Assembly: GCA_963811805.1 (NCBI GenBank)
Contig: CAWESU010000001.1
Location: 2,294,001-2,358,000, forward strand
DNA: 64,000 bases
Reading direction: 5' to 3'
Source of the DNA: DAHUXN01 sp963811805
GTDB lineage: Bacteria; Acidobacteriota; Terriglobia; Acidiferrales; UBA7541
A model generated the notes under the pieces. It did no database searches, was not told where the DNA came from, and was given only the letters and a program-made list of their open reading frames with translations. The first letter of the stretch is position 1. Each line of letters opens with the position of its first letter. A program made the position numbers and the translations under genes. This document shows positions 35,020-43,734 of this stretch, piece after piece.

Positions 35020-36000
35020 TTAGAAATTTTTCCGCAGATCCATGCCGGTGTAAAGGCTCGCCACCTGGTCGCCGTATCCGTTGAACATCAACGTCGGCCG
35101 TCGGAAAAATTCGCCGAGCCGCCGCTCTTTCGCTTGGCTCCAGCGCGGATGGTCCACGTTGGGGTTCACATTCGAGTAGAAACCGTACTCATTTGGAGCG
35201 TAGATATTCCAAGTCGTCGGGGGCTGGTCCTTCACGAAGCGGATCTTCACCAGCGACTTGATGCTCTTGAATCCGTACTTCCATGGAATCACCATGCGCA
35301 CCGGCGCGCCATCCTGATTCGGCAGTGTTTCCCCGTACATCCCCACGCAGAGCAGCGCCAGCGGGTTCATCGCCTCGTCCAGCCGCAATCCCTCGACGTA
35401 CGGCAACTCGATTCCCGCCTCTGGTCCCAGCGGCATTTGCCGCGTGTCGTAGTAGGTCTGAAACGCCACATACTTCGCTTTCGGCGTCGGCTCCGCCAGC
35501 TTGATCAAATTGCTGAACGAATATCCGATCCACGGCACCACAATCGACCACCCCTCGACGCAGCGATGCCGGTAGATGCGCTCTTCGAGAGGCGCGATCT
35601 TCATGATGTCGTCCACGCTCAGCTTCAGCGGCTTCTTCACTTCTCCTTCCACTGACACTTCCCACGGCGAAGTCCGGAAATTCTTTGCATTCTGCGACGG
35701 ATCTCCCTTGCCCGTCCCGAACTCATAGAAATTGTTGTACGTCGTCACGTCGCCTTCCGGCGTCACTTTTTCCGTCGTGCTGTATGGCCACTTCGTCACT
35801 CCCGAAAGCGGTCGCGGCACCGAACCTGTCGCCGGACCCGCCATCCAATTTGAAAAATGTTTCCAGCCGCTCACCGCGCCACCCGTGGCCAACAATCCAA
35901 ACAGGAAATTCCGCCGATTCGTGTACGTTCCCTTGGGCGTGATGTCCGAATACGTCAATTCCGGCTTGCCCGCCGTGGCGGCTTCGCGTTTCACCATCAT
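35020..36000 (-). CDS. msrP: MsrP (YedY), molybdopterin methionine sulfoxide reductase
   Basis: This 326-residue protein has a twin-arginine signal (NRRNFLFGLLATGGAVSG) for export of the folded enzyme. The sulfite-oxidase-like core includes the molybdenum-ligating Cys in HRCVEGWSIVVPW, and the C-terminal part (DHPRWSQAKERRLGEF, LFNGY-type ending) is typical. It repairs oxidised methionines in periplasmic proteins using electrons from MsrQ. Confidence 0.92.
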   Translation of the reverse strand: MMVKREAATAGKPELTYSDITPKGTYTNRRNFLFGLLATGGAVSGWKHFSNWMAGPATGSVPRPLSGVTKWPYSTTEKVTPEGDVTTYNNFYEFGTGKGDPSQNAKNFRTSPWEVSVEGEVKKPLKLSVDDIMKIAPLEERIYRHRCVEGWSIVVPWIGYSFSNLIKLAEPTPKAKYVAFQTYYDTRQMPLGPEAGIELPYVEGLRLDEAMNPLALLCVGMYGETLPNQDGAPVRMVIPWKYGFKSIKSLVKIRFVKDQPPTTWNIYAPNEYGFYSNVNPNVDHPRWSQAKERRLGEFFRRPTLMFNGYGDQVASLYTGMDLRKNF

Positions 36001-36353
36001 CCCTGCTGCTCCATATCCATAATGAGTACTCTACTAGAACTGCTTCCGGATGTATTGCCGCGCTCCAAGAGTTGGATGCGATTTGATCCGCCCGCGATTG
36101 CGTTCGTGACACTCGAACCGACCCCGGCCCACGCCGAACTCCAGATGTTCGGGCGGGAAAATCCGCGAGTGTTCTCGGCGCGGCCGGCTCGTAGGCCATT
36201 TCCAATCATTGGTTTACGATAGTTGGCCGTGCGTACAGTTCCTTTTCACGCACGTAACATGCTCCCATTCTTGACACAAGTTCCTCAGCACCCTAGTCTG
36301 TCCTCTATAGGCACATCCTTCGTCGTCGCTGATTCGCAAGACCGAGAGGATAA
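36001..36353. other. Intergenic region between msrP and the zinc-ribbon gene
   Basis: These 353 nt separate two divergent genes. GAGAGGA (near 36346) is the ribosome-binding site of the following gene. I see no further gene, RNA or clear promoter pair. Confidence 0.4.
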
Positions 36354-36686
36354 ATGGGCGTTCGAGAGTGTCCTTTTTGCGGTAAATCGATCTCTGAGGT
36401 GTTCCGGGACTGCCCGCACTGTCACGAAACGCTGCCGGAGCGCCGCGTCCCGGGCACTGCACCCGAAGCTCGTGCCGCCAGCGCGGGCTCTCGGCAAACC
36501 ACGTTTCGTCGCGGCCTCCTGTACATGCTCACCGTCGCGTTCGTCTATTATTTTCTTTCGCCGGTAAGCCCGCTGAAGCTCCCCGTTCCCTTCGCTCCTC
36601 TTCTCACGCGCTACCTGCTCCCGTTCTTTTTCCTCGCCGGAATGGCCTTCACCCTCTTCGGCATCTATCAGAACGTCCGCGAATAA
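36354..36686 (+). CDS. Small zinc-ribbon membrane protein
   Basis: This 110-residue protein begins with a zinc ribbon (ECPFCGKSI, DCPHCHETL; two CxxC pairs, residues 5-25), then a linker and two hydrophobic segments (GLLYMLTVAFVYYFL and YLLPFFFLAGMAFTLFGIY). Function unknown; zinc-ribbon membrane proteins of this size are common near housekeeping genes. Confidence 0.65.
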   Translation: MGVRECPFCGKSISEVFRDCPHCHETLPERRVPGTAPEARAASAGSRQTTFRRGLLYMLTVAFVYYFLSPVSPLKLPVPFAPLLTRYLLPFFFLAGMAFTLFGIYQNVRE

Positions 36687-36821
36687 CTCGCACCCGCGCT
36701 CTGCTCCTCAATCGATATGACCGTGATCTGACCGGCGTGAGGCACGTGTTGCCATTCGCGTAACCTCAGCGACTAGCGCCCGCGCGCCCAAATCCGCTAC
36801 AATCATATCTGCAGCATCTCA

Positions 36822-38126
36822 ATGCGGACAGGCGTTTTCACGGACACTCGCATGGAACCGGCAATCGCGCAGCGTCACAAAACGGTCGGCGTCAAAGTTG
36901 GCAAAGTCCAGGTCGGCGGCGGCGCGCCCGTCGTCGTCCAGTCGATGACCAACACCGACACCGCCGACGCCGCTTCCACCACCAAACAATATCTCGAACT
37001 CGCCCAGGCTGGCTCCGAACTCGTCCGCGTCACCGTCAACATTCCCGAAGCCGCCGCCGCCGTCCCGGAAATCAAGCGCCGCGTCCTCGACGCCGGCTGC
37101 GACACGCCGCTCATCGGCGACTTTCACTACAACGGCCATGTCCTTCTCACCAAATATCCCGATTGCGCCAAGGCCCTCGACAAATACCGCATCAATCCCG
37201 GCAACGTTGGCAAAGGCGCGCGCCGCGACGAGCAGTTCTCCACCATCTGCAAAGTCGCCGTCGACAACGGCAAACCCGTCCGCATCGGCGTCAATGGCGG
37301 CTCGCTCAACCAGGAATTGGTCATGCAGAAAATGCAGGAGAACACTGACCGCAACCTCGGCCGCACCTCCGAGGAAATCATCAACGAATGCATGGTTCTT
37401 TCTGCGATTCAGTCCACCGAACTCGCTCTCGCCTCCGGCCTGCGCAAAGATCAAATCATCATTTCCTGCAAGGTTTCGCGTCCCCGTGACCTCATCAGCA
37501 TCTATCGCGAACTCGCGCGCAAAACCGACCAGCCTCTGCACCTCGGCCTCACCGAAGCCGGCATGGCCGCCAAAGGCCTGGTCTGGTCCGCTTCTTCCAT
37601 GGGCGTTCTTCTCGCCGAAGGCATCGGTGACACCGTCCGCGTCTCTCTCACGCCACGCCCCGGAGGCGACCGTCGCGACGAAGTCTACGCCGCCTGCGAA
37701 CTTCTCCAGGCCCTGGGCCTGCGCTCGTTTGCGCCCAGCGTCACCGCCTGTCCCGGCTGTGGACGCACCACCAGTTCCACGTTTCAGGAGCTCGCCGAAA
37801 GCATCCAGAATTACATTCGCGACAAAATGCCCGAATGGAAAACGCAATACGAAGGTGTGGAAGAACTGAAGCTCGCCGTCATGGGCTGTATCGTCAACGG
37901 CCCAGGCGAATCCCGCGCCGCCAACATCGGCATCAGCCTGCCCGGCACTGGCGAAGAACCCAGCTGCCCCGTTTACATCGACGGCGAAAAATTCGTCACC
38001 CTGAAAGGCAACTATGACGAGCTCTCCGCCGCCTTCCAAAAACTCGTCAACGACTACGTCGACACCAAATACCGCAAGCGGCCATCAGGCACAGAAAGCG
38101 CTCGCCCTCTCCGCGTCCTCGCCTGA
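36822..38126 (+). CDS. ispG: 4-hydroxy-3-methylbut-2-en-1-yl diphosphate synthase
   Basis: This 434-residue protein (or 424 from the ATG at 36852) is IspG of the MEP isoprenoid pathway. The 4Fe-4S cluster cysteines are Cys310 and Cys313 (CPGCGRT) and Cys356 (GCIVNGPGE). The N-terminal TIM barrel shows VVVQSMTNTDTAD and IGDFHYNGH. It converts MEcPP to HMBPP. The length is that of the bacterial form without the plant-type insert. It stands alone. Confidence 0.95.
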   Translation: MRTGVFTDTRMEPAIAQRHKTVGVKVGKVQVGGGAPVVVQSMTNTDTADAASTTKQYLELAQAGSELVRVTVNIPEAAAAVPEIKRRVLDAGCDTPLIGDFHYNGHVLLTKYPDCAKALDKYRINPGNVGKGARRDEQFSTICKVAVDNGKPVRIGVNGGSLNQELVMQKMQENTDRNLGRTSEEIINECMVLSAIQSTELALASGLRKDQIIISCKVSRPRDLISIYRELARKTDQPLHLGLTEAGMAAKGLVWSASSMGVLLAEGIGDTVRVSLTPRPGGDRRDEVYAACELLQALGLRSFAPSVTACPGCGRTTSSTFQELAESIQNYIRDKMPEWKTQYEGVEELKLAVMGCIVNGPGESRAANIGISLPGTGEEPSCPVYIDGEKFVTLKGNYDELSAAFQKLVNDYVDTKYRKRPSGTESARPLRVLA

Positions 38127-38157
38127 TTCTCCGCTCGGTTTGGCCAGCCTCAATCTC

Positions 38158-38538
38158 TTAACCTGCCAGGAGGCGAAGGTCTGCATCATCAGCGAACGCG
38201 CGAAAATCACGGTCCCGCGTGATGAGGGGCACTCTTGCATCGATACAGCTCTGCGCAATCAGTGCATCGCCCAGTCGTGCCTTGCGCTCCCTTGCTAACG
38301 TCTTCGCTCGTAACTTTCCAGCCCGTTGCCAATAACCGGACTCCGTCTCGATCAGCGGAACATCTAAGACAATCTCTGCAACACTCGCGGCCAGCTGCGG
38401 ATCGCTTAACAGCTCCGTCAGCACAACCGGCACCATCACGACCTGCCTATCCTCTAGCGCCCTATCGAGCAGCCTTACGTCTTCGCCTTCGTGCCCCTCG
38501 AAGAACGCAATCCATGTGCTCGTATCAGCAGCGATCAT
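38158..38538 (-). CDS. VapC-like PIN toxin
   Basis: This 126-residue PIN protein has the acidic site residues in AADTSTWIAFFEG (Asp5), VVLTELL (Glu), KARLGDALIAQS (Asp) and LITRDRDF (Asp), the full VapC set. It should cleave tRNA or rRNA; its target is unknown. Its ATG overlaps the antitoxin stop by 4 nt, the standard vapBC layout. It ends 32 nt from the convergent ispG stop. Confidence 0.85.
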   Translation of the reverse strand: MIAADTSTWIAFFEGHEGEDVRLLDRALEDRQVVMVPVVLTELLSDPQLAASVAEIVLDVPLIETESGYWQRAGKLRAKTLARERKARLGDALIAQSCIDARVPLITRDRDFRAFADDADLRLLAG

Positions 38539-38738
38539 CGGTCGAACTTCAACTCCTCAACCGTTCGGCTGAATTGAACTTTGCCCCGGAGTTTGCGCAA
38601 CCGTGCGTACGTATGCGACGCCGCCACAAGTTGCAACCCGGTACGGACAGTTTGCGTAATCCCCGTGCCGCTGGCTTTTTGCGCCTTATCAAGAAGATCC
38701 TCGGGCACCTCGATGGTGATTTTTCGCGCGGTTTTCAT
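38535..38738 (-). CDS. VapB-like ribbon-helix-helix antitoxin
   Basis: This 67-residue protein has an N-terminal ribbon-helix-helix (ARKITIEVPEDLLDKAQKA, TGITQTVRTGLQLV) that binds DNA, and a tail (LRGKVQFSRTVEELKFDR) that should occupy the toxin's active site. The ATG is preceded 6 nt earlier by a TATAAT box, with no Shine-Dalgarno, so the mRNA is probably leaderless. Confidence 0.82.
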   Translation of the reverse strand: MKTARKITIEVPEDLLDKAQKASGTGITQTVRTGLQLVAASHTYARLRKLRGKVQFSRTVEELKFDR

Positions 38739-38744
38739 AGGTAC

Positions 38745-38780
38745 ATTATACCATATTCAACACCAGTATGCCGTATGGTA
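38745..38780 (-). promoter_or_regulatory. Leaderless extended -10 promoter and operator of the VapBC-like pair
   Basis: On the minus strand TGGTATAAT gives a perfect TATAAT (38745-38750) with the extended TGn; no good -35 is seen at 17 nt. The ATG begins 6 nt after the -10. The arms TACCATA (38749-38755) and TATGGTA (38774-38780) form an inverted repeat that overlaps the -10, so binding by the antitoxin would shut the promoter. Confidence 0.7.
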
Positions 38781-38841
38781 AGATTCCAGACTCCTCGTCC
38801 TCAAAACTTCGTTACATTGATTTCCTCTCCGGGGTTTTACT

Positions 38842-39228
38842 TTAGAAAAAAGCCGCTGGGGAAACGTGGAACCGTTTGCTCAATTTTTCGATGTGGGCTT
38901 TGCTGATGTCGCGTTTCCTATGCAGGACTTCAGACACGATGCTTTCGGAGCCAAAGATCGCTGCGAGGTCTTTCTGTCGCAAATCGTTTGCATCCATCAA
39001 CGCGCGCAGAACTCCCACCGGCGAAGCTTCTGGAACGGCATGGTGCTTCTCCTCATAGGCTTCGATCAGCGTCAGCAGGACTTCAGCGTACTTCTCTTCT
39101 TCGCTCGTTGGGTTCTCTTTGCTCGCCAGTTTGTCCAAGACCGAGACGTATTCCTCATGCTGGCGCTCCGACGTGATCGGCGCGGGAGAACTGACTTCGA
39201 GTGCGTACTTTTCCGATACCGCAATCAT
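38842..39228 (-). CDS. higA: HigA-like antitoxin with C-terminal XRE domain
   Basis: From the ATG at 39226-39228 the protein has 128 residues; the open frame extends 101 codons further upstream through higB, but that part is out of frame shadow. The N-terminal half is acidic and helical (NPTSEEEKYAEVLLTLIEAYEEKHH). Residues 75-128 are an XRE domain (LRQKDLAAIFGSESIVSEVLHRKRDIS), as in the COG5499 antitoxins. Start and toxin stop overlap by 4 nt. Confidence 0.85.
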   Translation of the reverse strand: MIAVSEKYALEVSSPAPITSERQHEEYVSVLDKLASKENPTSEEEKYAEVLLTLIEAYEEKHHAVPEASPVGVLRALMDANDLRQKDLAAIFGSESIVSEVLHRKRDISKAHIEKLSKRFHVSPAAFF

Positions 39229-39515
39229 GATTCCTGCCACTCCTTGTTGTCGTATTCCGCATGACTCAGGATTTGCCGGATGTAAACCATGCTCCACCTG
39301 TACTTGATCGTCGCAATCAGCCTGCATTTGTTGTGGCTTATATCGAACACCACAAAACGCCCCACTACGTCCGAATTTTTCCAGCTGTTTCGAACGTCGG
39401 CGAAATTCTTCCAGTCTGCGTTCCTGGTTATCTTGTACCAGGCGTTCAGCGACGCGCCCCATTCCGCATGCTTGGCGGTCGCTTCTCGAATCGCCTTTCG
39501 GCTGACGATTCGCAC
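39225..39515 (-). CDS. higB: HigB-like mRNA interferase toxin
   Basis: This 96-residue protein with GTG start belongs to the HigB_toxin (COG4680) family: WGASLNAWYKITRNADWKNFADVRN, GRFVVFDISHNKCRLIATIKY, MVYIRQILSHAEYDN. It should cleave mRNA on the ribosome. Toxin precedes antitoxin, the typical higBA order. The start lies 6 nt after the -10 box without ribosome-binding site. Confidence 0.85.
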   Translation of the reverse strand: MRIVSRKAIREATAKHAEWGASLNAWYKITRNADWKNFADVRNSWKNSDVVGRFVVFDISHNKCRLIATIKYRWSMVYIRQILSHAEYDNKEWQES

Positions 39516-39521
39516 GGCCCA

Positions 39522-39550
39522 ATCTTCGCATTTTGCGAAGTTGATGTCAA
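39522..39550 (-). promoter_or_regulatory. Leaderless promoter and palindromic operator of higBA
   Basis: On the minus strand TTGACA (39545-39550) and GAAGAT (39522-39527) are 17 nt apart and the GTG start is 6 nt further. A perfect 7-3-7 palindrome, CTTCGCA-AAA-TGCGAAG on the minus strand (39524-39540), covers the spacer and most of the -10, an ideal HigA site. From 39551 to 39887 I see no gene; two TATGGTA motifs (about 39576 and 39602) recall the VapB-type operator arms. Confidence 0.72.
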
Positions 39551-39887
39551 TCCGAAATTCCTTGCCTTTTCCGTTAACCTATGGTAAACATATCCTCTTA
39601 GTTATGGTATCAACACTCATCTCCGCGCCGGCTTTTCCCAAAATGGGAGCTTCCTGGTGGCGTTTCCCCGCCGCCTAGCCCTTTCTTCATCGTCTCTTAG
39701 CCACTTCTCGCCCCAATCTATGATTTTTTTAATCGGTACACAAAACATCAGTCGCGTTTCGTTAACTCACACAAAACTCAGCCACTTGTCCTTTTCTAAT
39801 CGGGACTGGAATACGCCTTTTTCTGCACCTGTTTTTCAGGTCAATTCAATTTCTCATAATCGGCGTACCACTCTTCTCCGGCCTCAT

Positions 39888-41240
39888 TCACAGCTTGTAA
39901 ATGCACAGCCCGCTCAGCAGCTTGGGGTAAAAATCCGTCGACTTCTGTGGCATCACGTCTCCGCTAAGCGCAATTTCCATCACTTGCTTCACGCGCACCG
40001 GATTCAACAGGAAAGCAATCTGCGCTCCCTTGCCGTCGACCTCCGCGATCGCGCGGTCCATGTCCCGCTCGTAGCCGACGTTCGCCTCTGCCGTCACTTT
40101 TTCCGCGGTGATTCCCAGGCATTTGTGCAGCAGCAGCCGGTGCAGCAGCACCACGTCAAGTTGCCGCTGCGCCGGCGTCATGTCCGGGAGCAAGCGCTCC
40201 AGCTCCGCCGTGTTCCGCAGCACCAGCAAATAGAATCCCGCGTCGCCGGCATAAACTCCGATCACGCGTCCGGCGCGCCCTCGACGCTCCAGATCGTGGC
40301 GAAATTCCCCCAGGCTCTCTTCGCGCTCGCTTGCCGACGCGAACGGATACGCGTACCAATTGAAATACGCCGAAGCTGCCTTCAGAAATGTCTTGATCGA
40401 AAATCCCGCCACGTCGCGCACCAGCCGGTGGGTCGGCAGAATCGTCAGCCCTTCGTGATGCCCGCCCACATGCCCACTCTGATAAATGTTGAAGCATGTC
40501 CACATCGCCTTTTCGTACGGCGCATCCTTGTCAATCTTTCCTGCCTTGGCCCGGCACTCGTCGCGATACGCGAGCGCCGTTTCGTAGCGATGGTGCCCGT
40601 CGGCGATCACCAGTTTCTGCGCCGCCATCGACTCCGCGATCTTGCGAACGCGCTCCGCATCCGTAATCGCCCACAGCCGGTGCTGCACGTCATATTCGTC
40701 GCGCATCTCTGCCGTCGGCTGCGATTTTGCCGTTTCTTCCAGAATCGCATCTACGTTCCGCGCTGGATCGTCGTAGAGCAAAAAGAGCTGGCCTGTCTGG
40801 CAGCGCGTGTGCCCCAGCAATTCCAGCCGGTCGGCCTTCGGCCCCGTCAGCGTCTGCTCATGGCGGAACACAATGCCTTCGCTGTAATCGGCCAGCCGCC
40901 CCAGCGAGACGAAGCCGCGGCGCTCGAGTCTTCGGCTCGTTCCCGGCAGCGCGTAATTCTGAAAATATGCGTAAATCGCCGGCTCCGAATCCTGAATCAG
41001 GATTCCTTCCGCCAGCCACTCTTCGAGTTTTCTCGCAGCGCGCGTGTAAACATTTTCCGCCGCCGAATCCGCGGGCAGTGCTTTTCCCTTTTCAATCGCG
41101 ATCAAATTAAACGGGCTTGCCGCGTAATACCGTTCCTGCATCTCCCGCGTGATTTTGTCGTACGGCTGCGTCAACACTTTTTCCAGCGCCACGCGTTGCG
41201 TGTTGTATCGTACGGCGCGGAATGGAAAGATTTCTGCCAC
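39888..41240 (-). CDS. DUF1015 family protein
   Basis: This is a 450-residue protein from the GTG at 41240; the family normally begins with A-E-I-x-P-F-R-A, which here reads VAEIFPFRAVRYN at that codon. The frame is open for 72 more codons upstream only because it runs into a pseudogene. Family features include NTQRVALEKVLTQPYDKIT, the conserved IADGHHRYETA and FFYPKLLSGLCIYKL-like end. The DUF1015 family is widespread, probably acts in serine-linked metabolism in some bacteria, but the activity here is not known. Confidence 0.85.
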   Translation of the reverse strand: MAEIFPFRAVRYNTQRVALEKVLTQPYDKITREMQERYYAASPFNLIAIEKGKALPADSAAENVYTRAARKLEEWLAEGILIQDSEPAIYAYFQNYALPGTSRRLERRGFVSLGRLADYSEGIVFRHEQTLTGPKADRLELLGHTRCQTGQLFLLYDDPARNVDAILEETAKSQPTAEMRDEYDVQHRLWAITDAERVRKIAESMAAQKLVIADGHHRYETALAYRDECRAKAGKIDKDAPYEKAMWTCFNIYQSGHVGGHHEGLTILPTHRLVRDVAGFSIKTFLKAASAYFNWYAYPFASASEREESLGEFRHDLERRGRAGRVIGVYAGDAGFYLLVLRNTAELERLLPDMTPAQRQLDVVLLHRLLLHKCLGITAEKVTAEANVGYERDMDRAIAEVDGKGAQIAFLLNPVRVKQVMEIALSGDVMPQKSTDFYPKLLSGLCIYKL

Positions 41241-41362
41241 GGTTTTTTCACTGCGCAGTTCGCTTTGCGCAGGCGCGCAATTGTAACAAGCTCGCCAGTT
41301 CGCTCCAACTTGCTCAGGGCATCGAATGAACGGTTGAGGGGTTAGGTTAGCGGTTTGGACCG

Positions 41363-41604
41363 GCTCCACCTGAATGTCGTCGGGACGGGCGGTGATACCA
41401 AGCTGCGTGGCTTGGTTAAGGATCTCGTCGCGAACCTGCCGAAAACCGCGCTTCACGCGTCATCCCTTTTTGAAGCTCAAAATTGTTGACATAACACGGC
41501 ACAATTTTGAAACTGCTGTAGAACATCCCAAGGACAACCAAAAGGACAAAGAGAACCTTTAGTTTTCCGCCTCCCCGTTCGCTTTCGCGCCGCATCGATG
41601 CCAA
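41363..41604 (-). pseudogene. Frameshifted small membrane-anchored protein gene
   Basis: One frame (to the stop at 41416) reads LKVLFVLLVVLGMFYSSFK, then IVPCYVNNFELQKGMTREARF; a second frame, from about 41440, continues VRDEILNQATQLGITARPDDIQVE. Together they match one protein of a type common in Acidobacteriota (membrane anchor, then YVNN and EARF, then a 'xxLGIPxxxEDI' strand). The reading frame changes near 41440, the 3' part is lost, and the expected ATG-AAG start looks like CTA-AAG. It is dead and has been captured as a false N-terminus of the DUF1015 frame. Confidence 0.7.
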
Positions 41605-41994
41605 TCGGTGAAATCTCTCCGGTCTTTTGGGTTGGCTGAATTCAGTTGCCCGGCAACGCGACTAATGATCCAAATCAACTTGTGCACTGGTTATTCTCAG
41701 CATGAAAGGCAGGAGAAAATCCTGTAAGCGTTTACTTGCGTCCTTTCCAATGTATTCGATCAGCGATATGCAACAGTTTGAAGAGGAACCGCGCAAGAGC
41801 AGATCGAGGGCATGGGCCGTTGGCGCATAGTTCGGCCAAACCTCAGGTGGAGGATGACCACTCGGAACCGGAAACTGGGACGAATTCGTTTCCAAACTGC
41901 AGGAAATCCACCGCAAGATAGCCGTCGCCGAAAATCAGCAGAGTGCCTTTTGGCACGCGAATCGACGCTAAGGCTGAAAGCGAGAGGTAAAGAA
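41605..41994. other. Intergenic region, no feature supported
   Basis: Upstream of the pseudogene and downstream of the convergent-side lipoprotein. Short frames occur on both strands, but none has a recognisable family, signal peptide or ribosome-binding site. No strong hairpin seen. Confidence 0.4.
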
Positions 41995-42705
41995 TTATTG
42001 CGTTTGGACCGTAGCAGATTGGCTGAGTCCGAAGGTCACATGCGATTCCGCCTGCAGGATGATGTCCTCTCTCCCCGTGGCAGCTGCGCCGGCAGTGCCC
42101 GCCCCACCTCCGGCCAAAACTCCGATCGCTGCTCCTTTGCCGCCTCCGGCGAGTCCACCGATGATGGCTCCCAACGCCGAACCCCCGCCAATCGCGACCG
42201 CATCCCGTTTCTTGTGCGATTTGCCCTCTAGCGTTAAGTCGTGAGTGTGAATATCAACCCAGGCCCCGTTGCATTGCACCGATTTCAAGGCCAGGCTGAG
42301 AAGAGCTGCCTTGGATAGGCGCCCAGAAGGCCGCGCGTCCACGACAACTCCGCGCGCGCGCACTTGTCGTGACACGACGGTTTGGCCCTCGACGATCACT
42401 GGTTCCGAGACGGTCGCGTCAAACGTATCGCCAGGCTGGCTGTCACGGCTGGACACCGTGGAGTCCAGAACCACATGGATCTCCGTCCCTACTGGAATCG
42501 TCACCGGTGGCGGTACAGCAGGTGCGTTGCTTGCTGATGCCGCTGCGCCGCCAGCGGCCGAAGCGGGCTGCGCAGCCGAGGAACCGCTTGCACTGTTGTC
42601 CCTATTTCCCTGATTCGAACATCCGGCCAGAGCCACAGAGACGGAAAACACGACCGCTACATACAATCGCGACCGAGAAGGCCTTCTCACGGAGCACCTC
42701 TTCAT
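41995..42705 (-). CDS. Glycine-zipper lipoprotein
   Basis: From the ATG at 42705 the protein has 236 residues; an open extension of 19 codons upstream lacks support. A lipobox (VSVALAGC) directs lipid attachment. An Ala/Ser/Pro linker is followed by a beta-rich domain (VGTEIHVVLDSTVSSRD, GDTFDATVSEPVIV) and a glycine zipper (ALGAIIGGLAGGGKGAAIG, residues about 175-215) that may insert in or pack on membrane. The beta domain is similar in kind to that of the protein at 47107-48063. Function unknown. Confidence 0.72.
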   Translation of the reverse strand: MKRCSVRRPSRSRLYVAVVFSVSVALAGCSNQGNRDNSASGSSAAQPASAAGGAAASASNAPAVPPPVTIPVGTEIHVVLDSTVSSRDSQPGDTFDATVSEPVIVEGQTVVSRQVRARGVVVDARPSGRLSKAALLSLALKSVQCNGAWVDIHTHDLTLEGKSHKKRDAVAIGGGSALGAIIGGLAGGGKGAAIGVLAGGGAGTAGAAATGREDIILQAESHVTFGLSQSATVQTQ

Positions 42706-42964
42706 GGAAATCGACTCACCAAGCTCAAATTCAGGATAAGGACAAAAGCGCAGCCTGAACATCAGGCGAAGGGCCTACGCATCCCTACTTTCTTGGATAT
42801 TCTGCCGACTGGGCCGGCATGATTTTCTGATTCGGCGATAAGCGGTCTCCCTCTTGGTACTCTATGTCTTCCACGATCCCAGAGAAGCCGTGTCAATTTG
42901 CTTGCGCTTGAACAGCTTTACAAATGCGCACATAGCTGAGTTTGAGTCTCGTGCAGGCGGACCC

Positions 42965-43480
42965 CTACGAGACGAAGCCGCTCGAATAAAGCGCGAACTG
43001 CGGACGGGTGCCGAAGGGGAACCCGGGCCTCGGTTCCATTCTTAGCACCGGGCCGGAAACCGCCCCGTGTTCTTCTTGCAGGTCCGAAGACAAGTTGAGA
43101 GCCTCTAGGGCGTCCACTAGGCTTTCATCACGCCAACCTTCTTCCGCCTCGGCGTGTAGGGTTCGAATGGCCTCGCGGGCGGACAATGCACTCCGGTACG
43201 GCCGGTTCGATGTAAGCGCATCGTAAATGTCCGCGATTTGCAGGACGCGCGCTGCCAGCGGTATCTCCTCGCCTTCGAGTCCGTCGGGATATCCACCTCC
43301 GTCCATGCGCTCGTGGTGATGGCGAATGATAGGCAGGGTGGGCCGCAAGGATTTCAGCGCCGAGCAGATCTCTTCTCCCACCGTGGGATGGTTACGTACC
43401 AGCGCACTCTCTTCTGCGGTGAGCGGCCCGGGCTTGTCGAGGATGGCTGCGGGGACGGAGAGTTTCCTTGGGAAAGCCTC
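42965..43480 (-). pseudogene. 5'-truncated HD-GYP phosphodiesterase gene
   Basis: The open frame after TGA (43481-43483) reads KLSVPAAILDKPGPLTAEE, HPTVGEEI, HHHERMDGGGYPDGL, AARVLQIADIYDALTSNRPYR: the second half of an HD-GYP domain, with the GYP-type motif intact. The HD half (catalytic HDxGK and all before it) is missing; similarity begins exactly at the K of the expected HDIGK. No start codon with ribosome site is present except the internal GTG (MGEEI). The remnant could not cleave c-di-GMP. Confidence 0.8.
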
Positions 43481-43734
43481 TCAACCAGCCATTCAGCGAC
43501 GCCTCTGCGGGTCCAGTATTTACGCGGGCTGGGTGGCGGCTCGACTTCCTGCGGGGCAGCCACCCGGTCGGCTGCGTAAATGCGCAGACTTTTGAGACTC
43601 GACTTGAGTGTCTCCGCAGCGGAGTGGTCGATGCGATGTACCGTTCGAATGCGGGGTTCATCATCGCCGGGGGCGTAACCCGCGTAGTGATTGTTTGCGC
43701 ATGCAAAAACTGGAATCGCTTCTTAGCGGACTAA

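Noticed and set aside
36819..38039. Minus-strand frame of 406 codons opposite ispG
   Set aside because: Ala/Gly/Asp/Phe-rich shadow of ispG.
38842..39531. A 229-residue form of HigA
   Set aside because: Its first 101 residues are higB read in another frame; the ATG at 39228 overlaps the higB stop as expected.
39657..41345. Plus-strand frame of 562 codons opposite DUF1015
   Set aside because: Arg/His/Leu-rich shadow of a gene with clear family motifs on the other strand; no ribosome site or family.
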